From NCBI GenBank assembly GCA_003427395.1, contig BFEA01000171.1:2230440-2252248 (forward strand): a DNA stretch of 21,809 nucleotides, given 5' to 3'. Source of the DNA: Chara braunii (lineage: Eukaryota > Streptophyta > Charophyceae > Charales > Characeae). The notes beneath the pieces are model-generated. The model was given only the letters and a program-made list of their open reading frames with translations. It was not told the DNA's origin and ran no database searches. This document shows, one piece after another, positions 10,101-17,549 of this stretch (within the stretch, counting starts at the first letter, position 1; the number at the start of each line of letters is the position of its first letter). Made by a program: the position numbers and the translations under genes.

Positions 10101-10326
10101 TGCATATTAACTCTATTCCCAATCGTTTGAGATCTTTAGCAAGGGTCTCTTTCTCCCTGATGAAAGCCGACATGCGATCCACGAACGCGCGCGCATCTCT
10201 GCCGAACTTGTCTGCTATCTCGTCGAGGACCTCATGCCTCCCCCTCTTAGAACGAACGTCGCGGATCGCCCGCCACAGCTCCTCCCCCATCTCTCGCTGC
10301 ACCTTCTCCACCCCGTCCTTAACTTT
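6484..10326 (-). CDS. AIG1/GIMAP-like P-loop GTPase with flanking Cys modules, coiled coil and polyQ tail (3' part of a split gene)
   Basis: This open frame is uninterrupted for about 1280 codons down to TGA at 6484-6486. With residues numbered from the GTG at 10311, it begins with helices resembling the second half of the SNTX FAT-like domain (about 1-70), then a short segment like the start of the SNTX thioredoxin-like domain (about 70-105), and an E/G/A-rich linker (about 125-170). A Cys-rich module (about 360-415, with WHCGRC, YCDCG and YRCRHSLHG) resembles a zinc ribbon. The GTPase domain follows: P-loop GETGVGKST at 449-457, switch-II DTPGIGD at 536-542, and TNAR at 608-611 where a canonical G4 would read N/TKxD. 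A second Cys/His module has CTSPRC at 775-780 and CRHCGCNWDAHMH at 829-841. A charged coiled coil (about 860-960) and ten glutamines at 1064-1073 come next. The order Cys module, G domain, CxxCGCxWxxHMH is what I recall from AIG1-type G-domain proteins of fungi and animals. The protein would bind and hydrolyse GTP, and a membrane-associated defence role is an inference. The first in-frame ATG is at 10290, but the same frame continues upstream past one TGA (10327-10329), so this is probably not an independent gene. Confidence 0.88.
7093..7122 (-). repeat. (CAG)10 tract encoding polyglutamine
   Basis: Ten pure CAG codons (CTG on the plus strand) in the C-terminal tail of the GTPase frame. Further Q- and H-rich codons follow. 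The uninterrupted tract is a likely site of length variation. Confidence 0.95.
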
Positions 10327-10329
10327 TCA
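10327..10329 (-). other. In-frame TGA separating two halves of one open frame
   Basis: The frame is open from 11682 to 6487 except for this single TGA. The frame upstream and downstream is identical, and only five codons lie between the TGA and the GTG at 10311. Helical FAT-like sequence is present on both sides. GT-AG pairs close enough to excise the stop while keeping both helices would give introns of only about 15-45 nt (one 33-nt candidate keeps frame), which is below usual plant intron size. Readthrough, a recent nonsense mutation and an assembly error remain possible. Confidence 0.9.
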
Positions 10330-11534
10330 GACGAAACCTTTGCGCGCTTCGGAGAAGAGGCCCAAGCTCGTGCAGCTGTCAGCGCGGGCTCGATCCATGC
10401 CTCCGGCGAGGAGATCGAGGTTGTCCGCCATGTCCTGCAGCTGTTGAAACACCTCCACACATCGGGATACTCTCGCTTCGTCCAGACTGACCACCACAGC
10501 GGCGAGCGGCTTGCCACCGGAAGACCATTCTCGTCGTGCATGCACCAAGCTCCTCACCGGAGATAAGAAGACAGCCACGGGCTGCACCTGTGCCCCGAGA
10601 TCGGTATCGAGATCGAGATTGTGCCAGCGAATCGTCCAGGCGGACTGCAGGAGAGTCTCCAGCTTATCGAACCCCTCCTGCTCGTCCTGATCTGACAAGA
10701 TATTATTACCACTGGTAGTATTGGTAAGATCACTGAAGATTCGGACTCTGAATCCCTCCTCTTTGGTAGAATCTCGCCACAATCTTAATATGCTATTGCC
10801 CGATTCATCAGGAGACGGCGGAGCAACGCTGAGGGATTCTTCGAGCTCCATGAGACGAGCGTGTAACCGCGCCTTCATCGCCTCCGCTTCTTCGTCACGA
10901 ATATTTGTCGATCGCAAATCACTGCCGCCGCCATCGCTAAGCCTCTGGCTGCAACTCCAGCTGAGAGATGCCGCTACGGTTACGCCATAGAGGATAGCAC
11001 TGACGAAGTGGGTAGTGCCCTCCCTTTCCAGCGCTGCGAGATCGAGATTAATGACCCGACGGAGCGAATTAGACCCCGAATCTTTTCTTGAGTACTCGGG
11101 ATTTAATTGCTCCTTCTTGACGATGACCTGGCAGAGAAGGGTGGCTTTGACGTCAGCCTTCGAGCTGCTGCTGCTGCTACCGGTACTAGGGTCGTCGGCG
11201 TTCAGCAGAAAGTCTCCCAAACTGCCCTCCACATGATGAGCTGCGTCCGCTAGGACATCCAGCTGCAGCTGAGGATCGACTCCCAACAGCTTGAAGCGCG
11301 CCGTGTAGGAATCATCGAACGTGTGCTCGGCGCGCAATACCCTGTGGTCTCTAGCCAAGACCGGGCAGCAGTTGCCTTGCAAAGAGTTTTCTTCCCAGCG
11401 CAGGACTGGCGTCGGGCAGAATGACGCCGTGCGTGCATTGTAGCCATGGCCCACGCAAGCCCTCCGGAGCCCCGCGAGTCCTGCACTTAGCTTTATCGTC
11501 ATATCATTCTCAGCATTGTTATTATTATTATTAC

Positions 11535-11571
<37 letters not shown>

Positions 11572-11658
11572 TACACCCCTACGACCCAATTGACCGCTGA
11601 CCGTTCTACGCCCCCCCGTGCTCAGAGCTAAAGATAGATCGCCGCCGTGCCCTTCCAT
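10327..11658 (-). CDS. SNTX-type MACPF/CDC-like N-terminal part with start of FAT-like region (5' part of a split gene)
   Basis: From ATG at 11656-11658 this frame runs 443 codons to TGA at 10327-10329, in the same frame as the GTPase part that follows. Residues about 32-50 are polyasparagine encoded by (AAT)n. From about residue 53 the sequence resembles the N-terminal MACPF/CDC-like domain of the stonustoxin (SNTX) family: a short GLAGLRRACVGHGYNART segment where the family has its conserved opening, a serine-rich spacer, and THFVSAILYG at about 216-225, matching the family's conserved strand. From about 300 the sequence becomes helical. QPVAVFLSPVR (from 357) followed by amphipathic helices resembles the entry to the SNTX FAT-like bundle, which the stop then cuts. 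The similarity is judged from remembered family patterns and has not been tested by profile search. Similarity to SNTX does not mean toxicity, because the domain is widespread in non-venom proteins. An in-frame TAG at 11683-11685 bounds the frame upstream and supports the chosen ATG. Confidence 0.72.
11515..11572 (-). repeat. (AAT)n tract encoding polyasparagine
   Basis: About 18 AAT/AAC codons, interrupted once by AGT, make an Asn-rich stretch just before the MACPF/CDC-like region. The trinucleotide period keeps the frame open across length changes. Confidence 0.93.
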
Positions 11659-11758
11659 AATGATCGAGCGGCACAACTTCTTCTACTTCCGTTGCCTTCA
11701 GGGTGTCGATCAATGCCGAGGAGAGAGAGAGAGCTCGCAGTCTGCACCCAACACCTGC

Positions 11759-11763
<5 letters not shown>

Positions 11764-11829
<66 letters not shown>
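11764..11829. repeat. (GA)n microsatellite upstream of the main gene
   Basis: About 33 units. On the coding (minus) strand it is (CT)n located roughly 105 bp before the ATG at 11658, where plant-type 5' UTRs and core promoters often carry CT repeats. Whether it lies in the UTR cannot be told without transcript data. Confidence 0.95.
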
Positions 11830-12329
11830 CTAACCAACTCAGCCACATGGAAAAATGGGCTTTATCCTCACTTGTTCCTCCCATCTTTGTCTTTTCCTTT
11901 TCCTTTTAAATTTCTTTTTGTGCTTTTCAAACAATTGGGCTTGCATTGAAATAAAAAAGGGATTAAAAATATAAAAAAAAAAGGGATTATATATGAATAA
12001 TAAAAGGGGGTGGAAGGGGGCGGTGAGATGAAGGGGGCTGTCCAACTTGCCGCAGATGACAATTTTCAATTAACTACCATCCACGAACAAATTCGGAGTG
12101 AAAAAAGTTCAATCACAGCTCAATCACAGCAGGACAACCGCTACGTGGTCGGAAGATGGGTTGGGTGGTCACTGGGCAGGAAAAGGGTTACCGACGTAAC
12201 GCGAAGTTACCGTAACGAAAATGGACTTTGCCACGTAGCGTCAGGAAAAGGGTCTGTACTTGGCTGTAACGGAAGACCAAGTGCAGAACGGATCAAATCA
12301 CAGAAAAAACTTACTCGACAAGACAACTT
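11830..12329. promoter_or_regulatory. Upstream region of the minus-strand gene, weak TATA-like candidate
   Basis: On the minus strand a TATATAAT-like sequence (about 11987-11994) lies some 330 bp upstream of the ATG and could be a core promoter with a long 5' UTR containing the (CT)n tract. No other motif decides this. The rest of the stretch has no gene. Confidence 0.25.
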
Positions 12330-12334
12330 ACCAG

Positions 12335-12433
12335 CATATACATTTATTTATTTATAAATAAATATATACATATATATCGTGTATATATATATATATATAA
12401 TCTCAATATGTATATGTATATGTATATGTATAT
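12335..12433. repeat. AT-rich microsatellite complex
   Basis: (TTTA)n, then (TA)n with ATATAC, then a GTATAT hexamer repeat. Low complexity. Confidence 0.85.
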
Positions 12434-12691
12434 AAATATTGACCAGCATATACAGTACCGCTGTTTACGGGGAAATTAGGCGGGAGTGACGAAAGTGAGT
12501 TATAATTGCACTATGGGTCAAGATATAAATTAATTTCGAAAGTTGCAGTTCGGGCAATGTATACAACCCAGCTTTCTGGCCAGGTAGGGTGCCTGAAGTG
12601 CAATTGCAAAACTGTATCTTGACCATAGTGCAATTATAACTAGTTTTTGTGACTCTACTAGTGAAGTTACCCCTAAATATTGACCAGCATA
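12434..12691. mobile_element. Foldback / MITE-like element with long inverted repeats and 17-bp flanking repeat
   Basis: The left arm contains AGTTATAATTGCACTATGG (12498-12516) and its inverse lies at about 12623-12641. The similarity extends outward with mismatches to give arms of roughly 60-65 bp around a ~90-bp centre. AAATATTGACCAGCATA occurs identically on both sides, at 12434-12450 and 12675-12691. This could be a target-site duplication or a flanking repeat, since a related CCAGCATATACATTTA also sits near 12331. No internal coding sequence, so non-autonomous. Confidence 0.65.
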
Positions 12692-12882
12692 ATATACATT
12701 TACTCATTTATGTTTATTTGTAGGTCTTATCCGTTGCGAATTTGGTCATAATTCGTACCAGATCCGTTGGCTTTTGCGAAGACCAAGAGACGAGCAAAAC
12801 TTCCAAACGGATGTCGCCAAAAGGATCTCGCACCGTCCAAGGTGGTTTCAAGTTTCAACATTCAGCGGCAGCCTCGAGAGAT

Positions 12883-13004
12883 ACTAGCGTCTTCACCCGA
12901 ATATAACGCCCAGTCCCAGTCATTATAGCGGTATTCCGGGCAACTGTCAGCCTAGATACAGCGATAATGACCGGGGGTTCTATTCGGGTGAAGATGGTAG
13001 TAGT
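12883..13004. mobile_element. MITE-like element with ~45-bp inverted ends, copy (d) of the dispersed motif
   Basis: TCTTCACCCGAATA near the left end and its perfect inverse (CTTCACCCGAATA at 12891-12903; TATTCGGGTGAAG at 12981-12993) anchor the arms. Inward, GTCATTATAGCGGTAT pairs with ATACAGCGATAATGAC. The left terminal TACTA and right TAGTA also match. The same ends appear in degraded form around 4012-4175, so this is a small dispersed family. Confidence 0.7.
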
Positions 13005-13049
13005 CAAGCGTATAAAGCTACAGCCCAAGCACATGAAGACAAACAGTAC

Positions 13050-13262
13050 AAATAGGAGGAGGAGGAGGAGAGCGGAGGCGAAAGGAGGGAGAGGGAGGAG
13101 GAGGAAGGAGGACGACGAGAAAGGAGGCGAAAGGAGGAGGGAGAGGGAGGAGGAGGAAGGAAGAGGAGGAGGAGGAGGAGGAGGAGGAGGAAGGAGGAGG
13201 AGGTAGGAGGAGAAGTTAGGAAGAAGGAGAAAGGAGAGAAAAGAGGAGGAACACGAGCAAGA
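13050..13262. repeat. Purine-strand-biased AGG/GGA low-complexity block
   Basis: About 210 bp almost wholly purine on the plus strand, mostly GGA and AGG triplets, with a partly repeated GGCGAAAGGAGG-GAGAGGGAGG segment. Arginine- and glutamate-rich frames here are artefacts of composition. Confidence 0.9.
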
Positions 13263-14139
13263 GGAGAGGAGAAGATAGCATTCGGATGATGAAATGACTA
13301 TAGGATTTGGATGATGAAAATGAGTAAGGTGGTGCCTTTACACACCATGCTCAGGCGAAGGTAAGCCAGCGAAGACACGTGTACGTCAACAGATAACAGT
13401 TAACGGAAGGAGAGAGTATGGAGGCATAGTACGTGATCCATCCAACTGGAAGCAGGCAAGGACGACGGCAGCGAGCACTCATAGCCTCATAGGCTACAGG
13501 TCGCCTGCTCACGGAATGAGAGGACGAAAGGGAGGAAGAATAGGGACAAGGTGTCCGGGACCATTGCGACCGAAAATCACGGAGACCGAAAATCATACCC
13601 ATGGACCTCGAATCCCCAGGGAATCAGATGACTGAGATGAGCACAACGATCTTCAGAAGCTAGTACAGCTACCAACCACCTGAAGAAAAAAGGAGAGAAA
13701 TGCAACAGCCAGGAGAAGGAAGTAGAAAGTCAACGGCCGGAGCGCATCTAAAGAATTACGCCAAGAATAGGATAACTATGCGGCTATGCCCACAGACCAT
13801 TCCTTGTTTATTATGGGGGGTGACAGGAGCTAGCGCTCCCCCTCCTAACATCATTGATCCAACCACCTGTCTATACCGCCCAGCCATGAAGCAGGAAGAC
13901 CGGGAGCTTTTCCGGCTTTGGCAGCAGTTGGATGGCATTGTACCAGATGGAAGTTGCGGATGACCTCGCAGTCGCTGAAGGGATAGCCAGACTGACTCAG
14001 CACTGTCAGCACACGACTCAGCAGCGCAACAGAGCAGAGACCAAACTGTGCTTCAAGACGAAGTCATCTTATGTTCTCCAAGGAGCTGAGACAAACTGTT
14101 CCTTCGGAGTTTTACCAACTCCTCAGGAGGCTGAACCCA

Positions 14140-14140
<1 letters not shown>
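13263..14140. other. Intergenic stretch, no gene recognised
   Basis: A plus-strand frame at 13700-13963 has mixed amino-acid composition but no recognised motif. It may be a transposon relic or chance. A GACCGAAAATCA direct repeat lies at 13568-13579 and 13585-13596. Confidence 0.5.

Positions 14141-14173
<33 letters not shown>
14141..14173. repeat. Compound (GC)5-(GA)n microsatellite
   Basis: Five GC units run directly into about eleven GA units. Confidence 0.95.
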
Positions 14174-14835
14174 GTGGTAAGTACAAAGGAGGAAAGGTGC
14201 GGAGGGCGTGTATTCAGTGGGAGCAAACTTACGCACCTGTTCTTGGTCATGAGCATGACCAGTATGCACAACAGCAATTAGGCAAAAAACCCACGTCAGT
14301 CGAAGCACTTCGCTAACGGTAGTGAACTGAGCGGTTGTGTTCTGGCGCCCAGCAGGTATAACCTCACCTCGACGTATGACACCAACGAGAGAGCTGGGAA
14401 GTTGGGAACCGACGAGCAAAGGCTGGCTTATGCAGATATAAATATAAGGAATGATCTGGCGATAAAGAAACATCTCATCTCCTACTCTATCTGGCTCGAA
14501 CTTCAAAGTTCCGCGCGAATCCGCGGGGCCTCGGTGCAAAGCTGCCGATCGTCTCAGAAAGGCAAATCGGGCCTTGCCTTTGATGTTGAACGTTCAGATG
14601 AATCGAGATGATGCGCAGGATCTGGTCCACATTGCCCCTGGCTAAGGGTATATTACTCACAGTAGCACTTTCCTGACTGTATGTGACCGCCATTATGGCT
14701 GCACGAGGATGCATCTGGCCGCAATCACGTCCATAGCTCGGTGGAAAATGTCCTAATGTGAGCATGCCCTGGCTAAGTTCGTCCGTTGAGGTAGGAACGG
14801 GCCATTTCTCTGGCCTTCATGTCGACGAGAAGGGT
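14174..14835. other. Intergenic stretch, no gene seen
   Basis: Only short chance open frames. No repeat or RNA feature recognised. Confidence 0.5.
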
Positions 14836-14872
14836 GGCCAAGTGGGACACAGATGCCATGTCCCACTTGGCC
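14836..14872. repeat. Perfect 14-bp hairpin
   Basis: GGCCAAGTGGGACA (14836-14849) and its exact inverse (14859-14872) flank a 9-nt loop. There is no T-run after it on either strand, so it is not a pol III terminator. Confidence 0.85.
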
Positions 14873-15148
14873 CGATTCATCCTATCTGTTGGCAGTCGAT
14901 CCTCTATAATAATAATGGCCTGTTAGAAATAGAGAACTCGGGCACGTGGGACTTGGGCCCAGGTCCCGCTAGAGAATCTCGATCAAGTACTTCACTCCAT
15001 TCTTCCCACGTTTTTTTTTCCAATTACAATGAGGTTGGGCTTAAGTACGGACGAGATTGTTCTTTCTCGTTTCTCTCCATTTCTGGATTCATGCGTGTCA
15101 TGATGCCATCCTCTCTTTCTTCTTTTTCTTTAGACTCAGCTCTTTCAC

Positions 15149-15254
15149 GTTTGACTTCGCACACCAAAGACGTACATACGTAGGACACAAGGTGATTTTT
15201 TATTTATTTATTTTATTCAAGTTTGACTTCGCACACCAAAGAAGTACATACGTA
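15149..15254. repeat. 34-bp direct repeat pair
   Basis: The blocks 15149-15182 and 15221-15254 (core TTGACTTCGCACACCAAAGA followed by GTACATACGTA) differ at about one or two positions and are separated by a T/A-rich spacer of 38 bp. Confidence 0.9.
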
Positions 15255-15868
15255 AAAAGGCAGACGAGAAGCCATGGGAAAACGAGGCCAGGGGCCAAGT
15301 GCCCCTTGCTACACAAATTCTCAACTTCTGACCGTAGATTTACAATGATCGCATTGATCGGCGGCCAGAAATGAAGAATCAGGGTACGTGGGACTCGGGC
15401 CCGGGAACCCTCAACGAACAACCCAGAAATGGAAGAAACGTTACTGGGGTAACTGGGACCATTACCCACAGTCCCAGACTGCTATGGTGCAGGCGTGGGG
15501 GTGATGTCCACGGACACAATTGGCCAAAACCAGACCAGCGTCCTGATAAACCCTAAACCCCGAGAATCAGAACTGCCTCGGGCCAGAAAAACCTCACAAA
15601 CCACCCTCAGGCTGTCATCCCCATTTGGCCCAATGGCCCCATGCTGGTCTTCTCTCTATCGTTCCAGATTCAATTGCAACGGATGTCCCCAAGGACCAGC
15701 GATGGACGGTCAAGAACTAACCATGGTTACCACGCAACTCGTTTGTTGTCCTCTTCTCCCTCTCTGCCTACTGTTCATATATATATATAGATCAGTTTTT
15801 TTTTTAAAGAAAGAGGGTAGATTACTATATCATGACATTGCCACTGCTTTTCATCGTGGTCGTGGTAC
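15255..15868. other. Intergenic stretch, no gene seen
   Basis: Contains a GTGGGACTCGGGCCCGGG block (about 15389) similar to one at about 14947 (GTGGGACTTGGGCCCAGG), a GC-rich dispersed repeat. A short TA repeat lies near 15777-15789. No gene recognised. Confidence 0.5.
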
Positions 15869-16060
15869 GGCCATGAGATTTTCATTTTGGATGCCAGGGA
15901 CACAGGCCTGCTTTCTGAGATTTTCTCGATTTTTATGCGTGTCATTCTTGCGCAGGGGCCATGCTAATCCTCTCTGTAGCGGAGGACCGTCTGAGATTTT
16001 CATTTCGGATGGCCGAAGGACCGTCTGAGATTCTCATTTCGGACGGGAGGGACACACGCC
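15869..16060 (-). ncRNA. U6 snRNA-like element, probable pseudogene, flanked by duplicated 5' segments
   Basis: On the minus strand 15978-15924 matches the most conserved part of U6 with few differences: the ACAGAGA box, GATTAGCATGGCCCCTGCGC, then a GACACGCA segment and an ATCGAGA tail. Relative to canonical U6 I see three substitutions and a two-base insertion, which is many for this RNA. Its 5' side (15985-16017) has a CTTCGG loop and CCATCCGAAATGAAAATC, resembling the plant-type U6 start but with extra bases before the ACAGAGA box. That segment is repeated in tandem at 16019-16055 and again on the far side at 15869-15910. No T-run follows the 3' end and no clear pol III upstream element is seen, so it is probably not expressed as a normal U6 gene. 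Confidence 0.75.
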
Positions 16061-16340
16061 TACAGTCTTCCCTCGAGCACAACGCACACTGTCACTGAAA
16101 CTGAATGTATACAAACCATCTATCCGGTTCCATACAGCCATAATCAGGGTGCGCTGTGTTGGGAGAAGACGCTACCGGTAGTCTTTTTCTTCTCGGCCCC
16201 GAGCCTCCGGCATCTTACGACCTCTAATAAAATAAAATAAAAAGGCCTGAAAGGCTGTCCTGTCCAGACTCGACAGGCGCCACTACCTAACCAGACGGCC
16301 GAGTAAAACGCCGGCCTCATTTCACCTGTCAACAACTACA
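16061..16340. other. Intergenic stretch, no gene seen
   Basis: Upstream side of the U6-like element on the minus strand. I could not find a plant-type USE or a correctly spaced TATA box. A short AAAAT repeat lies near 16228-16241. Confidence 0.45.
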
Positions 16341-16602
16341 GATATGATGACGGGTCCGCGATCTCCTCGCGGCAGGTGAGCAGATGAGAGGCCTCCCCAC
16401 TGCATAACATTCTAAATGTCTTGGGGTGTAGAGGCTGGCCAAATGAGTCCATGATGTTCGGTGGGTCCAAATGTGTGCGGTCCACATGGCAGTCCAGGTA
16501 CGTAGCAAATGTTGGGTAGTGGAGCGAGGCCGCCAGTCTACCACTGGCGGTTAGGTAGGGATATGATGAGCCCGCGATCTACTCGGGCAGATGAGCAGAT
16601 GG
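16341..16602. repeat. Diverged direct repeat pair, ~45-bp units
   Basis: Both 16341-16388 and 16560-16602 read GATATGATGA-C-CCGCGATCT-CTCG-GGCAG-TGAGCAGATG with scattered changes, about 219 bp apart. Confidence 0.75.
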
Positions 16603-16766
16603 TCTACCACCCGCCTCGGTGGTTGACTTCGTTTTCTGCCCCTTTTTGTTAAATTGAGAGGTTGACTTAGGCTCGTATGGCTAGTTACATCGGCGTACCC
16701 TTTTTTTGTTTTTTGTTCGCTCCTTTTTTTTTTTTTTTCCCTTCTTTCTATATTCTTCTCTCAACT
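16603..16766. other. T-rich intergenic stretch
   Basis: Several T-runs (about 16701-16738) and CT-rich sequence. No gene. Confidence 0.6.
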
Positions 16767-16804
16767 TCTGTTTTTGAAAAAAAAAAAAAAAAAATCTGTT
16801 TTTG
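16767..16804 (+). mobile_element. Poly(A)-only insertion flanked by a 10-bp duplication
   Basis: TCTGTTTTTG (16767-16776) is repeated exactly at 16795-16804, and the only sequence between is A18. This is the footprint expected of a retroposition event so truncated that only the poly(A) tail was inserted between target-site duplications. Slippage or templated repair could mimic it. Confidence 0.55.
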
Positions 16805-17193
16805 CCTTTCACTACCTACTCCTAAGGCTATCTAGAGGGGACCCCTGCAAGCATAGTTTCCTCTCACTGTGAAGGGGAGATTTCATGTTGCCCCTTGCCC
16901 CTAATGTTTAGGGTATAGGGTTGGGGCCGCCAGTGGGGGTCTGGCTAACACAAAGACCGAGACGTGCCAGTAGCTGCGCCTCCCTTTTTCATCCCCACCC
17001 CTCATCAAGTAGCAGCAGTGGCTATGGCCAACACTCTCCCACACACCACACACAACACACTCCTTTTTTTTCTTCTTTCTTTTCTTTTTTTTTTTTCTTT
17101 TTTTTTGGGGGGGGGAGGAAACTGAGGCCGGGGACTTATATTGCAGCAAAACATTGAACTGAGGCCGAGGTCCTCACAATTCAACCCCGTACC
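16805..17193. other. Intergenic stretch with pyrimidine/G homopolymer block
   Basis: T/C-rich tract 17062-17106 followed by nine or ten G (17107-17116). AACTGAGGCCG-GG occurs at about 17130 and 17156. No gene recognised. Confidence 0.6.
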
Positions 17194-17347
17194 CAAGAGC
17201 CTAGCTCAGTGGGTACACTATTGAACTGTTGAAATACAGACCCGTGTTCGAACCTAGATGACTGAACTTGACGAGTGAACCCGAATATTTCTGAATTGCC
17301 TGGGCCCGGTCAGCTCAATGATGATATCTCAAGACCGTCGCCTCTTT

Positions 17348-17377
<30 letters not shown>
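17194..17377 (+). mobile_element. tRNA-derived SINE with poly(A) tail
   Basis: The head has an A-box-like TAGCTCAGTGGGTA (17202-17215) and a B-box-like TGTTCGAACCT (17245-17255) with tRNA-like spacing. A ~100-bp unrelated body follows and the unit ends in A24 (about 17354-17377). The total of about 185 bp is typical for a SINE. I could not find convincing target-site duplications, so the left boundary is approximate. Confidence 0.72.
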
Positions 17378-17378
<1 letters not shown>

Positions 17379-17392
17379 CAAACCGGGGGCGT

Positions 17393-17549
17393 TGTCCCGC
17401 TAGCAAAAAGAGGATAGAATCGAATGCCGGCATCTGGACGTGTTCGTAGGGAGGTGCAGGAAATTGAGATTGAACTGCTTTTCTGCATCTCTGCATAAAA
17501 CACATCCAGATTCGGGCATTCGATCCAATCCTCTTTGCTAGTGGGACCT
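17393..17549. mobile_element. Near-palindromic foldback element with ~66-bp arms
   Basis: The left arm 17393-17459 (GTCCCGCTAGCAAAAAGAGG, then ATCGAATGCC and ATCTGGACGTGTT) pairs with the right arm 17483-17548 read in reverse (GTCCCACTAGCAAAGAGGAT, ATCGAATGCCC, ATCTGGATGTGTT), with mismatches and one gap. The loop is only about 23 bp. It begins just after the SINE poly(A). Confidence 0.75.

Noticed and set aside
6484-10311. Numerous plus-strand open frames opposite the GTPase gene (for example 7546-8163 and 9779-10447).
   Set aside because: They are antisense shadows of a long coding frame and have no family features of their own.
10288-10330. Short intron removing the in-frame TGA.
   Set aside because: Only GT-AG pairs giving about 15-45 nt fit locally, which is too short for a normal plant-type intron; kept only as a remote possibility.
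15495-16028. 177-codon plus-strand frame.
   Set aside because: It reads antisense through the U6-like core and repeats, so it is unlikely to be a protein gene.
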